Shown: positions 31,863 through 42,274, numbered from the stretch's first letter. The stretch: DNA of 64,000 nt from Zygnema cylindricum (GCA_037447655.1 JBBHKE010001905.1:143511-207510), one strand, 5' to 3'. The notes: generated from the sequence alone by a model not told the origin. Made by a program: numbers and translations.

Positions 31863-32372
31863 AAATAATGACCAAGCTATCATTTCAGCAGACAAACTTT
31901 GACTGCGTAATTAAGCATGGGCTAGGGTTAAGGATTGATGTAAATACTTGTACGGTAGACGGAAGGGTTTAGTTTGATTAATGTTTAAGTGTACTGGCAG
32001 ACCACAGTAATTTTGGTACGGTGTAGATCAGCTGTAGGTTCACTTTGTATATGTTGGACTTAGAATATTTTAGAGTAAGGAATTCATTGTATAGAAAAAC
32101 TGCGAAAAAGTTTTTGTGCACTTTTTGAATTGCAAGATCATTGTGATCTTTTGGCAGAACCTTGTGAAATTCTGCATGAGGTTTTTTTATTATATTGGTT
32201 ATAGTGTGGCAAATGTGCATACCTAGTGTGTGTCTCGTTTGTTTGGGGCTTCATTGTGAAGTCGGTCTTTTTGTGGTTCTTGTGAGAGTTTCCTCTTTTG
32301 TAATCTGAATATTATGGCAGCTGCTGGTGCTTCTTTTTCTTCCTCTAGGTCACCGATTCCCTCAAGTCAACA
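31863..32372 (+). repeat. E8 internal LTR fragment (R/U5 side)
   Basis: It matches the last 510 bp or so of the E8 LTRs, including TGTTGGACTTAGAATATTTTAG (32048-32069) and the gag start M-A-A-A-G-A-S-F-S-S-S. It ends exactly at the LTR terminus (TCAACA) but is not followed by a PBS. Confidence 0.85.
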
Positions 32373-32529
32373 ATGTCCACACGAAGAGCTTACCAATATT
32401 AGTGTGTTTTTCATGAGCGACTTTTTAACCGGGCCCGTTAATTATTCTACGTCCATGACGTGACAACTATCCTTGTTTTCAGTGTTTTCCACACTAGTTC
32501 CATGCATTTTGCCCTTCTCCAATTGCTAA
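32373..32529. other. Stretch with no recognised feature
   Basis: It lies between the LTR terminus and a foreign RNase H fragment. It could belong to the same foreign copia element, but I see no motif that shows this. Confidence 0.4.
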
Positions 32530-32785
32530 ACGTGCCTTTTGTTACTTGCAAGGCACCAAATTTCTTTGCCTCACTTACACCTCTTGTGGCTTCGCTAGCC
32601 TTCTCGACCTTGTCGATTCCAATTTAGTCCAAAAAGGACTCTCTCATCGCTCTACCACAGGCTCGTGTTCTTTCTTGGGCAGTGGGCTTATTTCTTGGTC
32701 TCGCAAAAAAAACCTACTAAAACTTATTCTAATATTGAGGTATGGTAAATGGTGTAGAATCTTAAGTAAAAGACATTCACTCTAA
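32530..32785 (+). pseudogene. RNase H fragment of a different copia lineage (family D)
   Basis: Plus-strand translation gives K-R-A-F-C-Y-L-Q-G-T-K-F-L-C-L, and after a degraded middle H-R-S-T-T-G-S-C-S-F-L-G-S-G-L-I-S-W-S-R-K-K. This is the common plant copia RNase H pattern. It differs from families A and B here, which have R-x-S-T-T-G-F-V-L-Q-I or C-T-S-G-Y-V-L-Y-V. The A-E-A-E-Y block is lost. Confidence 0.75.
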
Positions 32786-32789
32786 ATAA

Positions 32790-33401
32790 ATTAACAAAAC
32801 ATAAATCATTACACAACAGAAGCTCATAAAAGACGAAAGGAATACTGAGCCAAAAAGATTTATGTGTTCTTGGCCGAAGCCTCTTAACATCATCTCTCTT
32901 CGCTCTTCTCTCTCTTCTCTCTCTTCTTAAGTAATCTCTACACCAAGATTAATCATCTAAGATAGATTGATTAATAAGATAAAAATAATCTGCACATGCA
33001 CACTACTTCATATATACTCGGTACTCTGCACCAAGAGATAACAAGGTTAGAGAGGCAGAACTTAGCGTAGCCACGAAGTCTGTCCCTAGTTGACTGTGCA
33101 CACTGCAAGGATGTTTCCACAAAGAAAGTAGCACGCGCTTTCTTCCTTTGAAACGACTAAATCTAAACGTTGACTTAAACACGTGTCGTCACACGAAAAC
33201 ACATGCACGCAAAATGAGACACCTGCGCACGAAAACATAAAGTGACGCGAAACAAAATAGTACGTTTCGTTCGCGGATAACAAAAGTACCGCCGCGAAAC
33301 GACATCGTACATTTTGTATGATGACGTGATACTTCACGTCTAACAAATAAATGTTAGTATGTCGCTTCGCGAAAATACCGCGAAACGACAATAACCCAAC
33401 A
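32790..33401 (-). repeat. Family C LTR, minus strand
   Basis: On the minus strand it starts TGTTGGGTTATTGTCG after a purine tract TAAGAGGGGGAT. Its left end is uncertain, near 32790. The U3 part carries several TTTCGCG/CGCGAAA motifs (33244-33251, 33294-33300, 33367-33386). A purine-rich GAGA stretch lies near 32897-32930 on the minus strand. It shares no sequence with families A or B that I can see. Confidence 0.7.
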
Positions 33402-33690
33402 ATCCCCCTCTTATTGTCGAAATCGCCAAACTCTTTAAAATATTCCAAGTTTTAGTCGCCCCCTCTCAAATACATCATGCGTAGCTGCTTTCGTCAGCAA
33501 GTATGTTGCCTCCTCTTTTGTGGGTACGTACGAAAATACAATCTCTTTTGCCGTAACCAAATCTCTTACAAAATCTCCTTACAATATTGAGCTTGACTAG
33601 ATTTAATGTTCCCCTCCTTATCGCGTTTCACTTTAATTCCAAAAATATAGTGTACCTCTTTGTCAAGCTCAGGTGCTTTTCAGGCATACC
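33402..33690 (-). pseudogene. Family C copia pol remnants
   Basis: The minus strand gives Y-V-P-T-K-E-E-A-T-Y-L-L-T-K-A-A, the RNase H C-terminus motif, ending K-L-G-I-F just before the polypurine tract. Further into the element is V-H-Y-I-F-G-I-K-V-K-R-D-K-E-G, from the end of RT. The RNase H between them is deleted. Confidence 0.78.
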
Positions 33691-33945
33691 TTTATATCAC
33701 CAAGGATTTTCGGGCCCTTTATACTCTGTACGGTGTTTAGAGTACGGAGGAGTGAGTGCACCAAGCCGGACGAGATCCTTGTATAGTGAGCGGAACTCAC
33801 TTTATTTTGCGCCAAACAGAGGCTGGATGACAAAGTTCTACCGTCTCAAAGGTTGCAATTTCGTTACAGGGAACCATTTGCCACCAGCCCCTTTGGGGGG
33901 TACATTGTGGATTGCCACGTAACTTTTCGGATTTGCATTTAGATT
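33691..33945. other. Stretch with no recognised feature
   Basis: It has no clear retroelement motif in six frames. It lies between family C and the truncated left end of E11 and may be the rest of either. Confidence 0.4.
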
Positions 33946-33966
33946 ATGCTGGTAGCCGTCAGTAGA

Positions 33967-34431
33967 GATTTAGTTCAGTCTCTGCTGACTTTTCGTTCTT
34001 CCCCCTTCAAAATCGGACGCCGGTATAGAAGGCATCCTTGGGTTTCGTTTAGGGAGATTTTCAGCTCCCCTATCTTCCAATTCCGGTGTCTCATCAAGTT
34101 CCTCATCGGTTTCCACTTCGTATTGTGGCGTTGCCTCGGATGTTGTCCTTTTTTCCTTCTCCTTTGGTAGATCTGCAGATTTTTCTTTTTCTCCCTCTTC
34201 TTTCTCTTCATTTTCAAAATCAAAGTCAGAAAACTGATCCGTTTCAAATCTGATTTTGACTTCCTTATCATATTTGAATGGATCAATGGACTTCTTTTCA
34301 TTCATCACCACTATGTGTTTCACTAAAATTATACCTCTCTTTTTCAAGTCATACATTCGGTATCCTTTTGTGCTCTCATCATATCCTACAAGATATCCTG
34401 GCTTCCCTCTCCCCTCTAGCTTCTATTTAGT
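33967..34431 (-). pseudogene. E11 integrase C-terminal tail
   Basis: It reads Y-D-L-K-K-R-G-I-I-L-V-K-H-I-V-V, D-P-F-K-Y, a highly acidic Glu-rich linker, and I-P-A-S-D-F-E-G-G-R. It is separated from the large upstream frame by a stop near 34432, then breaks off in unrelated sequence. Confidence 0.85.
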
Positions 34432-35829
34432 CTAATCGGAATCCAGACTGTAGACTTGACTTCCGAACACTCTCAAACTAGACAAATCAGGCTTTCTTCC
34501 TGTCAACCTCTCATACGGAGTTTCCTCCTTATTTGCTGAAGTTAGGACTCTATTTTTGATAAAATTAGCATAGTTCATAGACTCCCCCCAAAATTGCAAC
34601 CCTATCCTCTTATTAGTTAACATACTTTTGGACATATCTCCTAAAGTTCTATTCACTCTTTCTGCTACTCCATTTTGTTCCGGATTATAGGGAACAGTTT
34701 TCTCATGATGAATTCCTTCTTCTTTAAGATATTCTTCAAATTCTCTTGAGGTGTATTCTTTCCCATTATCACTTTTTATCTCTTTTATTAAGGTTTCATG
34801 TAGTTTTTCACTCCATACTTTATACTCTTTGAAACATCTTAATACCTCTAACTTATGTCTGAGAAAGTATACCTTCGTGTATCTATACCAATCATCTGTG
34901 ATGGTTAACATCCATCTCTTCCCCCCATGTGAAGCATACCTAGCAGGTCCCCAAACATCAGTGTGAACTAGATCTAATACTTTCTCTCTCCTAAATGTGG
35001 TTGCCTTTGGAAATGGAAGTCTATGAATCTTCCCTTGGGCACATCCACTACAATCATCAAAGGTCTCATCATCCTCAAAAGTAATACCCTCCACTATTCC
35101 CTTTTTCTTCATTTTCTTTAATCTATGTAGATGCACATGCCCCAACCTTTTATGCCAAAGCATTATCTCACTCGCACACGAGTAGAGAACACTCTTTTCA
35201 TTGCAAAGAACAATTCTGAACATTCCTTGACTGCCCTTCTCAGCTATAAAATAAACCTCTTTATCAAAGCTTGCTGTGAAGATTCCTTTCCTAGTTCCTG
35301 TTTCAAACTCCTTTTCATCTAGGACACCTGTTGTGACCAAGTTCTTACTAAGCTCTGGAATGTAAAGAACGTCTGAGAGTGTTACAATTGAGGCCTTTCC
35401 ATCAACTAGAACCTTCAAGTCAACAGTTCCAACAAGACTTGTGGTTTCTACTCTACCATCTCCGTACTCTATCTTAACTGTTTGGATCTTTCTCAGTTTA
35501 GTGAACCACCGCTTATCTTTGCATATATGCATTGAAGCCCCTGAGTCTATGATCCACCCATCCTCGTGTGGATCCCTCTTACCTGCGAAAGCACACTTTT
35601 GTCTCCGTGGAATGTCGACATGCATTTCAGTGTTTTTCGGATGAAGAAGAAGCTCCTCAAGCTCTTCTTTTGGTTCAGTTTTTCCTTCGATTTCCTCATC
35701 ATGAACTTGAGTCAGGAAAACCTTTTTCTTTCCTCCATCCCTTAAGGTTCCTTGACCATCTTTCAGTCGAAGATCTGCAAGTTTGACACAATCTGCCATA
35801 TAGCGTCCCGGTTTCTTGCAAAATGACAT
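34432..35829 (-). CDS. E11 protease and integrase, 465 open codons
   Basis: It begins in the zinc knuckle, whose His is replaced by Arg (C-K-K-P-G-R-Y-M-A-D-C). Then come W-I-I-D-S-G-A-S-M-H-I-C of the protease (about residue 92), the HHCC domain (W-H-K-R-L-G-H-V-H ... C-S-G-C-A-Q-G-K-I-H), and the integrase core with D (V-H-T-D-V-W-G), D (K-S-D-N-G-K-E-Y) and E (P-E-Q-N-G-V-A-E-R). It ends in the C-terminal domain (G-R-K-P-D-L-S-S-L-R-V-F-G-S). All catalytic residues are present. It would normally be part of the polyprotein, so the first Met is only where the frame opens. Confidence 0.88.
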   Translation of the reverse strand: MSFCKKPGRYMADCVKLADLRLKDGQGTLRDGGKKKVFLTQVHDEEIEGKTEPKEELEELLLHPKNTEMHVDIPRRQKCAFAGKRDPHEDGWIIDSGASMHICKDKRWFTKLRKIQTVKIEYGDGRVETTSLVGTVDLKVLVDGKASIVTLSDVLYIPELSKNLVTTGVLDEKEFETGTRKGIFTASFDKEVYFIAEKGSQGMFRIVLCNEKSVLYSCASEIMLWHKRLGHVHLHRLKKMKKKGIVEGITFEDDETFDDCSGCAQGKIHRLPFPKATTFRREKVLDLVHTDVWGPARYASHGGKRWMLTITDDWYRYTKVYFLRHKLEVLRCFKEYKVWSEKLHETLIKEIKSDNGKEYTSREFEEYLKEEGIHHEKTVPYNPEQNGVAERVNRTLGDMSKSMLTNKRIGLQFWGESMNYANFIKNRVLTSANKEETPYERLTGRKPDLSSLRVFGSQVYSLDSD

Positions 35830-36755
35830 AATCCTCCTCGAGAAGTTCCTCTCCCCTGTCTATCAAATCGACCACCTCCTTGTCCTCTTCCACCAAATTT
35901 TCGATAGGGATCTTTCCCTCTTTCCTCATCACCCTTCCGCCAATCAGCTCCTGCAGACAATGCTTGAACACTTGGACTCCCTCTCCTAAGCTCTATAGTG
36001 CTTTCTTTCACTAAAACTATTCCCATTGTGTCATCCCAATTTCAATTGCTGTCTCCCATGTCTTGCAATCGATTAATGATATTCTCATACTCTTCAAGTA
36101 GTTTAATCATTAATGTGTTCACTCTTTGTCTCTCGGACCATGAGTTACCTGCACTCTCTAACTCTCCAAATAATTCTCCTAAATCATTGCAATAATTATT
36201 CATACTTCCTCTTTTATAAGTATAAGGTGTAATCTTATTTTCGGCCAACTGTTGTTGCTGCAATGATCCACTCTTATATTTGTTAACTAGTGATATCCAA
36301 ATTTGAGATAAAGATTTGACATGCATAAGGGAAATGGCAATGCCCTTTACTACACTTTTAAGAATTAAGAGCTTAGTAACCTTGTCTTTGTAGTTCCACT
36401 TTTCATACTCTGATCTTTCGGTCTGAACCCTTGTCGCCGTTTTTGGTGGTGCTGTTGCCGGTATCGCCTTCGGCAATGGTGTCACTTGAGTTGCAACTCC
36501 TCCCTTTTCTCCTTCCATGACAATCTCCTCTCCTTCCTCATCTTCATCCTCGGTGATGGTGGCAGCTGTTCTACCAACTGTAGAGGCGGAGGTGCCAGAA
36601 AAACGTGTCCCTCCAAACCCAGGTGGAGGTGGGCATCGAATTTGTCGAGACACTATGCCCCATAGATGCTTCTCAAATAGTTCTCCCTCCATCATCATTT
36701 CCCAATAAAGAAATTTTGATCCATCAAATATGGGCACCTTAGAGGGTGGGCCCAT
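35763..36755 (-). pseudogene. E11 gag
   Basis: The PBS is read as M-G-P-P-S-K, followed by V-P-I-F-D-G-S-K-F-L-Y-W-E-M-M, H-L-W-G-I-V-S, then a low-complexity Ala/Thr/Glu stretch. Next are Y-K-S-G-S-L-Q-Q-Q-Q-L, G-S-M-N-N-Y-C-N-D-L and M-I-K-L-L-E-E-Y-E-N-I-I. An open 237-codon frame covers 36042-36755, and frameshifts follow before the zinc knuckle. Confidence 0.88.
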
Positions 36756-36759
36756 AACC
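36745..36759 (-). other. E11 primer-binding site
   Basis: On the minus strand it reads GGTTATGGGCCCACC, perfect, next to the LTR. Confidence 0.85.
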
Positions 36760-37616
36760 TGAAATTCTGTGGTCTCTATTGACCCACAGAATGAGCAGCA
36801 TATGTAAAGCCTCTAGGATAATATTTGCCCCTTCTACTTTCCCGCTGAATAAGCGCCGCCCAGGCACACAAATATTTTGACCACTCTCACCCCTGAGAGG
36901 ACAGGATTCCCCTCAGTCAAACGCAAAAAGAATCACTGAATCAAAGATGACTTTATAGTTACAAGCTCTCTTATAGAGAGAGGTACCTAAATATTACTAA
37001 GTCTTGGTCTGCCTACTCACGACTACCTACTACTAAACCCTAGTCCAATAGGAACACTATATAGTACAAGAAGGTACAATGGGGGATGTACTTATTGTAC
37101 GACCATTGTACGACAAGGTCTACAAGGTGACACCTGTCAAATCGGAAGCCATGGTTCCTCCTCCCATCTTCTTCGGTAGCAAATAATGTGGCGCCGCGTG
37201 GCACCGCGTGACGCTATTTCCGTTCGCCGCCAAAATCTCACTTCGCGTGGCGGCTATAATGCTGGCCGTCCGATTAAAACATATTTTACACGGTTCAGAT
37301 TCGCGTACATGCAGGAATTGCTCCTTTTGGTTAGTCTGGTGTTAATTAGTTGTTGCGTTAATGTATATATATTTATGAAACCCGCCACGTGTATCGTTTC
37401 GTAACGCCTTAATGGTTAAAGCGTTAGGCTATAGAGAATCTAGAGGTCGCAGGGTCAAACCTAGACTTAGGCATCATTTTGGCAAAATACCATTTACTTC
37501 AAAAACTGCCACTTTCTAAACATAGCGGCAGCCATGGCGCGCCTTTGATCCTCACTCTCTTTCTTTAAAGCAAAACTAAAATAGGGAAGTGAACTATTAA
37601 TTACCTCTTTTCAACA
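36760..37616 (-). repeat. E11 5' LTR (857 bp)
   Basis: On the minus strand it starts TGTTGAAAAGAGG and ends ..GAATTTCA. It has a GTAC cluster at about 37060-37110, a tRNA-like module, and the CCATGG motif near 37532. Confidence 0.85.
37406..37480 (+). other. tRNA-like module in the E11 LTR (best preserved)
   Basis: It begins GCCTTAA, then an A-box-like TGGTTAAAGCG, a possible anticodon stem (TTAGG with TCTAG), GGTCGCAGG, a B-box-like GGGTCAAACCT, and ends CTTAGGC, which pairs partly with the start. TTTT follows at 37477-37480. The 5' strand of the D-stem is missing and the anticodon loop is too long. It therefore looks like a decayed tRNA gene or tRNA-derived module, antisense to the element. 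Confidence 0.6.
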
Positions 37617-38340
37617 TTTACAGTTTCCTTTACTCCAAAACGAAGTATCCGAAAGACTCAACCGGTATTTAACGTAGAGATCAAAATCTATGATGTTGGA
37701 TAAAGGGATAAATATTAAATTTTGGGGTGAAGCTCTCTCTTGTATTTCCTATATTAGGAATATAATAGAAACTAAGGCGGTAAAAGGGAAGACTCCCTAT
37801 GAAATGCGGACCGGAAGGAAACCCAATGTAAGCCACTTCCGAGTTTTTGGTATCAAATGTTTTATTTTGGATAATCTTCCTATCTCTAAGCTTTATCCAA
37901 AATCTGTTCCGAGAATTTTTATGGGTTATTATAATGAGTCAGTAGGCTATAGAGTTTACAATCCAGATAGGAAAACTCTTCAGGTTGCTAGGAATATTCA
38001 GGTTAAGGAAGAAAGTCAATCAGTTGATGTTTTTGGCATGACGGATTTTGAGAAAAATGCCAAAAATCAAGAATATGTAATTTTTGAAAATGTTCCTCTT
38101 TCCTCTTTCACAAGTTCTTCCTCTATTCCTACTCCATTAATTTCGGTCATTTCGGTTTTTCAACCTGTACAACAAGGTCCTCTTCCTCCTCCCCCTCCTC
38201 GTCATTGGCGGCCACGTACGGATCAAGCAGTTCCAGCCTCAAATTTTCCAAGGGGAAGAAGGCAAAGCAGCAGCCTGCAAGGTGAACCGGTGGAACATGC
38301 TCTATTTTCTGCCACCACAATGGAGTCAGTCACCATATAG
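37617..38340 (+). pseudogene. E8 integrase (second copy), from the core onward
   Basis: It begins in the middle of the core (homologous to F-T-V-P-Y) with L-Q-N-E-V-S-E-R-L-N-R, where the catalytic P-E-Q-N has decayed. It then has an open 216-codon stretch from M-M-L-D-K-G-I-N-I-K-F-W-G-E-A to the C-terminal domain (V-S-H-F-R-V-F-G-I-K-C-F-I-L-D; G-Y-Y-N-E-S-V-G-Y-R) and the linker V-P-A-S-N-F-P-R. The 5' side is cut by the E11 LTR. Confidence 0.87.
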
Positions 38341-39888
38341 ACCGCTTTTTCAGATCCATAACATAGACTGAGTGATCTTCGCGGCGAATGATGAAATAAG
38401 ATCGATAATTGAGGCTTAAACTTGGAAGCTTGTGATCGAAAGGCCATCGGTTGTAAGTGGGTCTTCAAAGTTAAGCTTAATCAGGATAATTTTATTGAAA
38501 GATATAAGGCTAGGCTAGTTGCAAAGGGCTATAATCAGAAGGAGGGAATTGATTATGAAGAAACTTTCTCTCCGGTTATCCGGTTTCCAACTGTTAGAAT
38601 TTTTTTGTATCTAGAAGATATTGAGGATATGGAATTACATCAAATGGAAGTTAAGAAAGCTTTTTTGCATGGAGATTTAGTGGAAGTGATCTATATGAAG
38701 CAACCTGAAATGTATGCAAAGACCGGAAAAGAAAATCTGGTCCGTAAACTGTTGAAATCTTTGTACTGTCTGAAGTAGGCTCCATGTCAATGGAATCTGA
38801 AACTAGATAAGTTTCTAACTGGTATCGGCTTTGTGAGGATTAGCTCAGATCACTCAGTCTATGTTATGGAAGGGGAAGATGGGATTATTTACATTGCAGT
38901 GTATGTATATGATTTGCTGCTACTGAGTAAGTCATTAAATGAGATTAACAAAATAAAGGCAGCCTTGAATTCGAGATTTGAGATGAAAGATTCAGGGGAG
39001 GCAAAGTATATTCTCAAGATTTAGGTAGAAAGGGGTAGAGTTAAAAGAATAACCTATCTAACGCAGCGGGAAGCAATTGGGAATATACTTGAGAAGTCTG
39101 GCATGGCAGAGGCAAAGGGAAGTGCCACTCCCATGGAATTTAAGCAAAGAGTGGAACCCATAGAGACCGAGGGAGGAGTCATTTTTGATGACACCTTGGA
39201 ATCATGGGAGGGAGATTCTATGGTTGCCATTTCATATCGTCAGATTGTCGGTAGCCTAATCTACATCGTGAACGGCACACGGTCGAACATTGAGGTAACA
39301 GTTGGCGCTCTACGCCGGAGTTTACAAAATCGAAGGAGATCGGATAGGGAGGCAACTTTTGGGTACTTCCGTTTCTTGGAAGGACACGGCATCTACGACT
39401 TGCTCTCGGTGGAGAAAAGGTCAAGATTCAGACTTAGAGCGATGCGAGCTAAGGAGACATGCCAAGCAGCCGCTCCACCACCGGATTCATTCTGAATATC
39501 GAAAGTGGAACATGCTGCTAGAGCAGCAAGCTTCAGAAAGTCACAGCTCAGTCTAAAATGGAGGGTTGAATACATGGCAGCCAGCTTTGTTTTCAAGGAG
39601 TTACTTTGGGTAAATTCTCTCCTTCAAAAACTGCACTTTATGCAATCTAGACTTCAAATAGTGTGGTGTGAAAACCAAGCAGCTATAGCTATTGCATCTA
39701 ACCCAAGTCATCACTTCAAAAGCAAGCACATTGATATCAAGCTGCATTTTGTAACAGAGAATGTGATGAACAGAATTTTGAAACTCAGTTATTTGCCGGA
39801 TGAGATGATGGTAGCTGATATGATGACTAAGCCTCTACATACAGCTAAATTGAAGTTTTGTAGAGAGGCATGTGGACTTAGTGGCTGA
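38341..39888 (+). pseudogene. E8 reverse transcriptase and RNase H (second copy)
   Basis: RT keeps [25 protein letters not shown] (Asp to Glu at the first catalytic position) and I-A-V-Y-V-Y-D-L-L-L-L, so YVDD has become YVYD. RNase H has V-G-S-L-I-Y-I-V-N-G-T-R-S, then frameshifts, then an open end with W-C-E-N-Q-A-A-I-A-I (Asp to Glu), H-H-F-K-S-K-H-I-D-I-K-L and M-M-T-K-P-L-H. Substitutions at the catalytic positions show long decay. Confidence 0.88.
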
Positions 39889-39896
39889 GAGAGTCT

Positions 39897-39911
39897 AAAG
39901 GTTTAGGGGAG
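39897..39911 (+). other. E8 polypurine tract
   Basis: AAAGGTTTAGGGGAG lies directly before the 3' LTR. Confidence 0.8.
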
Positions 39912-40723
39912 TGTTGTTTTGGAAACTTCTAGTCCTCTCTATATCTCGTGTGTGAGAGAGAGATTCTTGACTTAGTTGATTTTGTGTACAGACTAAGTTG
40001 ACGTATACGAGATTTAGTGTGGTATGTAACTCCAAAGGGAGTACACAGATTCCGTACACTCCATGTACACGTGTCGGTCCGTGAGGAAGTCAAGGTTGTT
40101 TGATTTGGATGACAAAGTACAGATTCACTTGGGGGACCAGATTTACACGTGGAGGTTCATCTTCGGTGATGAACGAATGCGCGGACGAGGGACGGAGTTC
40201 GCCGTCATTTTTGGAAGAGAAATATTGACCGTGACGTCATTTCAGCGGACGAACTTTGACTGCGTACTTTAGCGGCGCCTAGGGTTAAGGATAGATGTAA
40301 ATACTTATACGGTAGACGGTCGGGTTTAGTTTGATTAATGTTAGTGTACCGAAAGACGATGGTAATTGTGGTATGGTAGATCAGTTATAGGTTCACTTTG
40401 TATATGTAGGACTTAGAACGTTTTGGAGTTAGGAATTCATTGAATAGAAAAACTGCGAAACAGTTTTTCTCTTTTTTGAATTGCAAGATCATTGTGATTT
40501 TTTGGCTGAACCATGTGAAATTCTGCATGTGTTTTCTTTATTATAGGGTCTATATTGTGACAAATTTGCATACCTATTGTGTGTCTAGTTTGCTTGGGGC
40601 TTCATTGTGAAGTGGGTCTTTTTGTGGTTTCCGTGAGAGTTTTCTCTTTTGTAAACTGTTTATTATGGCAGCTGCTGGTGCTTCTTCTTCTTCCTCTGGG
40701 TCACCGGTTGCCTCAAATCAACA
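39912..40723 (+). repeat. E8 3' LTR (812 bp)
   Basis: It starts TGTTGTTTTGG and ends TCAACA, and is followed by the target duplication CTCAT. It has TGTAGGACTTAGAACGTTTTGG at 40405-40426 and the in-LTR gag ATG near 40665. Confidence 0.9.
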
Positions 40724-40728
40724 CTCAT

Positions 40729-42274
40729 TACCAGAACAACATCACTAGAACGACATTACTGGATCGAGGCAGCTAACGACGAAATAATGTCTATCATGGA
40801 AGTTGAGACATTGGAGCTTGTGGATCTTCCTCCGCACCGAAAAGCGATCGGTAGCAAATAGGTATTCAAGGTGAAGTTAAATCCCGATAATTCTTTTGAC
40901 CGATACAAGGCTAGGCTTGTGGCAAATTTGTATTATCAAAATGAAAGAATTGATTTTGAAAAAACTTTTTCTCCGGTTATAAGATTTCCGACAGTTAGGA
41001 TTTTGCTGTCATTAGCTGCTATAGAAGATATGGAAATACATCAAATGGATGTTAAAACAACCTTCTTGCATGGAGAGCTAGAAGAGACCATTTACATGCA
41101 GCAGCCTGAAATGTATGCAGAGCCAAGAAAAGAGCACTTAGTATGCAAATTGTTAAAATCTTTGTACAACCTAAAACAGGCCCCTAGGCAATGGAATCAG
41201 AAACTTCATGATTTCTCAACTAGCCTAAGATTTCAAAAGATAAGCTCTCATCATTTTGTCTATGTTCTAAAGAGTGAGGATGGGGCAGTGTGTATTGCGG
41301 TGTATGTAGATGATTTAGAATAAAATAGCAAATCAATGGTTGAATTTAATAATATCAAAACTACTTTAAATTCACGGTTCGGGATGGAAGACCTCGGTGA
41401 GGCAAAATATATTTTGGGTATTAAGGTAGAAAAGGATTGAAATATTGACTCAAAAAGAGGCTATTGGAAACATGTTAGATGAGTATGGGATGCGGGGAAC
41501 AAAAGGGTGTGTAATTCCAATAGAGTTTCGGCAGAAATTAGAGGGAGAAGAGACCGAACCGAGTGTTATTGCTAGTGAGTATTAAGAGTCGGGGAGGATG
41601 ATCATATGAAACTTATACCTTACATACAAATATTGGGAAGTTTAATGTATTTTATGAACTGTACCCGTTTTGATATTGCTGCACCAGTTAGGGTACTGAG
41701 CAAAAGTTTAGAAAATCCGAGAAAAACCGATCGTGAGGCAGCAAGGAGAGTCTTAAGGTACCTGCTAGGAACCAAAGACCTTAAACTCACACTAGGCGGA
41801 GGAGAAGTGAAGCTACAAACATGGAGTGATGCAAGTTATGGCAACATGCCAAGCCAAAAATCCACCACAGGATTCGTTCTGCAAATAGAAAAGGGGACTT
41901 GCTGCTGGAGCAGCAAACTTCAAAAGGTCACGACACAATTGACAATAGAGTCAGAATACATGGCAGCAATCTCGGCCCTCAAAGAACTCTTATGGGTAAT
42001 ATACATGTTGCAAAAATTGGGATACATGCAGGTTGGACCACAAGTGATCAGATGTGATAACCAGGCTGCCATTGTCATTGCCTCTAACCCAAGCCACCAC
42101 TTCAAGAGTAAGCACATGGATGCAAGATTACACTTTGTAATAGAAAATGTGTTTTCCATGGTGATTGAACTATGCTATTTGCCAGATGCAAAGATAGTTG
42201 CTAATATGCTCACTAAAGCTCTCTCTGCTCCTAAGCTAAAGTATTGTAGGGATGTAGTGGGACTAGGTGACTAG
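40729..42274 (+). pseudogene. E7 reverse transcriptase and RNase H
   Basis: It continues E7 after E8. RT has V-D-L-P-P-H-R-K-A-I-G-S-K, then an open 150-codon stretch with H-Q-M-D-V-K-T-T-F-L-H-G, Y-N-L-K-Q-A-P-R-Q-W and I-A-V-Y-V-D-D-L-E, ending at a stop just after the YVDD box. RNase H is open for 222 codons (41606-42274) with T-W-S-D-A-S-Y-G-N, T-I-E-S-E-Y-M-A-A, R-C-D-N-Q-A-A-I and H-H-F-K-S-K-H-M-D-A-R, so its D-E-D residues are intact. A 14-bp tandem duplication lies near 40731-40758. Confidence 0.9.

Larger units (their letters stand above)
33946..37616 (-). mobile_element. E11: family B copia element, 3' half missing
   Basis: In element order it has a 5' LTR (36760-37616), PBS, gag, protease and integrase, then stops at about 33960 before RT. 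The right target flank TTTAC falls in the integrase of the second E8 internal region (F-T-V-P). The matching left flank is not present. A large integrase/protease frame is still open. Confidence 0.85.
27800..40723 (+). mobile_element. E8: composite family A element inserted in E7
   Basis: The outer ends are a 5' LTR at 27800 and a 3' LTR ending 40723, flanked by CTCAT at 27795-27799 and 40724-40728. Between them lie one internal region (28489-31862) that stops in RT and joins an LTR fragment (31863-32372), then foreign copia pieces (32373-37616), then a second internal region from the integrase core onward (37617-39888). The two internal regions overlap by about 1.5 kb of homologous sequence. 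This is therefore a recombined or tandem structure, not a single intact element. Confidence 0.75.

Noticed and set aside
33086-33448. Minus-strand open frame of 120 codons
   Set aside because: It lies within the family C LTR and its polypurine tract. It has a Cys-rich look but no domain, and it is better explained as LTR.
33691-33945. Fragment of a further gene between family C and E11
   Set aside because: No frame gives a recognisable motif, so I left it unassigned.
37406-37480. Genuine functional tRNA gene in the E11 LTR
   Set aside because: The D-stem 5' strand is missing, the anticodon loop is oversized and the acceptor pairing is incomplete. Called tRNA-like only.
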